Below are positions 13,262 through 13,432 of a DNA stretch of 13,432 nt, in pieces. The position numbers and the translations under genes were made by a program. The stretch is from Accumulibacter sp. GTDB lineage: Bacteria > Pseudomonadota > Gammaproteobacteria > Burkholderiales > Rhodocyclaceae. Below the pieces are notes generated by a model. That model was not told the origin of the DNA and did not search any database. It worked only from the letters and a program-made list of their open reading frames with translations. Within the stretch, counting starts at the first letter, position 1. Each line of letters starts with the position of its first letter. The stretch is from positions 1 through 13,432 of the forward strand of contig JAISDL010000070.1 in NCBI GenBank assembly GCA_031264825.1. The letters run 5' to 3'.

Positions 13262-13432
13262 CTCTTTCAAAACTGTAGTTGAGAGAGAGATTTATCTGCG
13301 GGAAGAGGCGCAAAAGAGGGGCGGCAGGCGGCCATTTCTGGCATGATGTAGCTTCTTCACAACCACACCATAACGCCTGCGAAATGAATAGTACTAAACG
13401 CAACCTGATTATGCAACGCTGGAACGTATTTC
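13262..13432 (+). mobile_element. probable insertion sequence, left part (truncated by window)
   Basis: From about 13262 the composition shifts to clearly less GC-rich DNA (for example 13262-13300 and 13340-13432) with different codon use. A short frame at 13384 that looks like a transposase N-terminus runs off the edge. The exact left end is not defined: the other end is outside the window, so terminal inverted repeats and a target duplication cannot be checked. 13262-13383 would be the IS end and upstream region; I see no other gene in it. Confidence 0.45.
13384..13432 (+). CDS. probable transposase, first 16 codons (3' end outside window)
   Basis: ATG 13384 opens a frame to the window end: MNSTKRNLIMQRWNVF. 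From memory this N-terminus (short polar lead, then LIMQRW) resembles a group of DDE transposases, but 16 residues are too few for a firm family call. AT-richer codons than in the neighbouring genes support foreign origin. No clear ribosome site is seen. Confidence 0.4.
   Translation, partial: MNSTKRNLIMQRWNVF

Noticed and set aside
1..13432. CRISPR array, tRNA/rRNA genes or a TPP riboswitch
   Set aside because: No direct repeats of CRISPR size, no cloverleaf or rRNA sequence seen. The thi block begins before the window, so any THI-box leader would be outside it.

Overview
This GC-rich bacterial window (strong G/C preference at third codon positions) carries two convergent gene blocks, a separate PLP-enzyme gene and the edge of an insertion sequence. 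Gene families suggest an anaerobic or facultative bacterium with a Gram-negative style Rnf complex: a six-subunit Rnf/Rsx set followed by nth in the same order as enterobacterial rsxABCDGE-nth, a two-subunit NAD-linked dihydroorotate dehydrogenase (PyrD type B plus PyrK), and clostridial-style thiamine genes (short ThiF, long ThiH, TenI-like ThiE). This mix fits several deep lineages (deltaproteobacterial-type or PVC/FCB-associated phyla); the sequence alone does not let me choose.

Left block, + strand (1-3063): the 3' end of thiF, then thiG, thiH and a TenI/ThiE-type gene. These make the thiazole half of thiamine. ThiF activates the sulfur carrier ThiS (not in the window), ThiH supplies dehydroglycine from tyrosine, ThiG closes the thiazole ring, and the TenI/ThiE protein acts on the thiazole phosphate. 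Each junction between these genes is enlarged by about 75-110 bases that do not look like family sequence, yet each is bridged by a short open frame that overlaps the next start.

Middle, 3063-3240: a composite repeat between the convergent blocks. Two heptamer arrays in opposite orientation flank small hairpins, and the right array is translated as the C-terminal tail of PyrD.

Right block, - strand (11920 down to 3168): rnfA-rnfB-rnfC-rnfD-rnfG-rnfE-nth-FIST-pyrK-pyrD, ten genes in one tight transcription unit. Five junctions (D/G, G/E, E/nth, nth/FIST, pyrK/pyrD) are 4-nt ATGA or GTGA overlaps. A good promoter lies 9 nt upstream of rnfA and implies a leaderless or nearly leaderless mRNA. 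Rnf couples ferredoxin and NAD at the membrane, and the PyrK/PyrD enzyme also transfers electrons to NAD. Nth repairs oxidised bases; the FIST protein has no assigned role here. A perfect 14-bp hairpin followed by six T lies on the opposite strand inside the 3' end of rnfE and looks like an intrinsic terminator for antisense transcription.

Right edge: a trans-sulfuration family PLP enzyme (-) lies upstream of rnfA. A third heptamer array follows, then less GC-rich DNA with the start of a probable transposase gene (+) running off the window.
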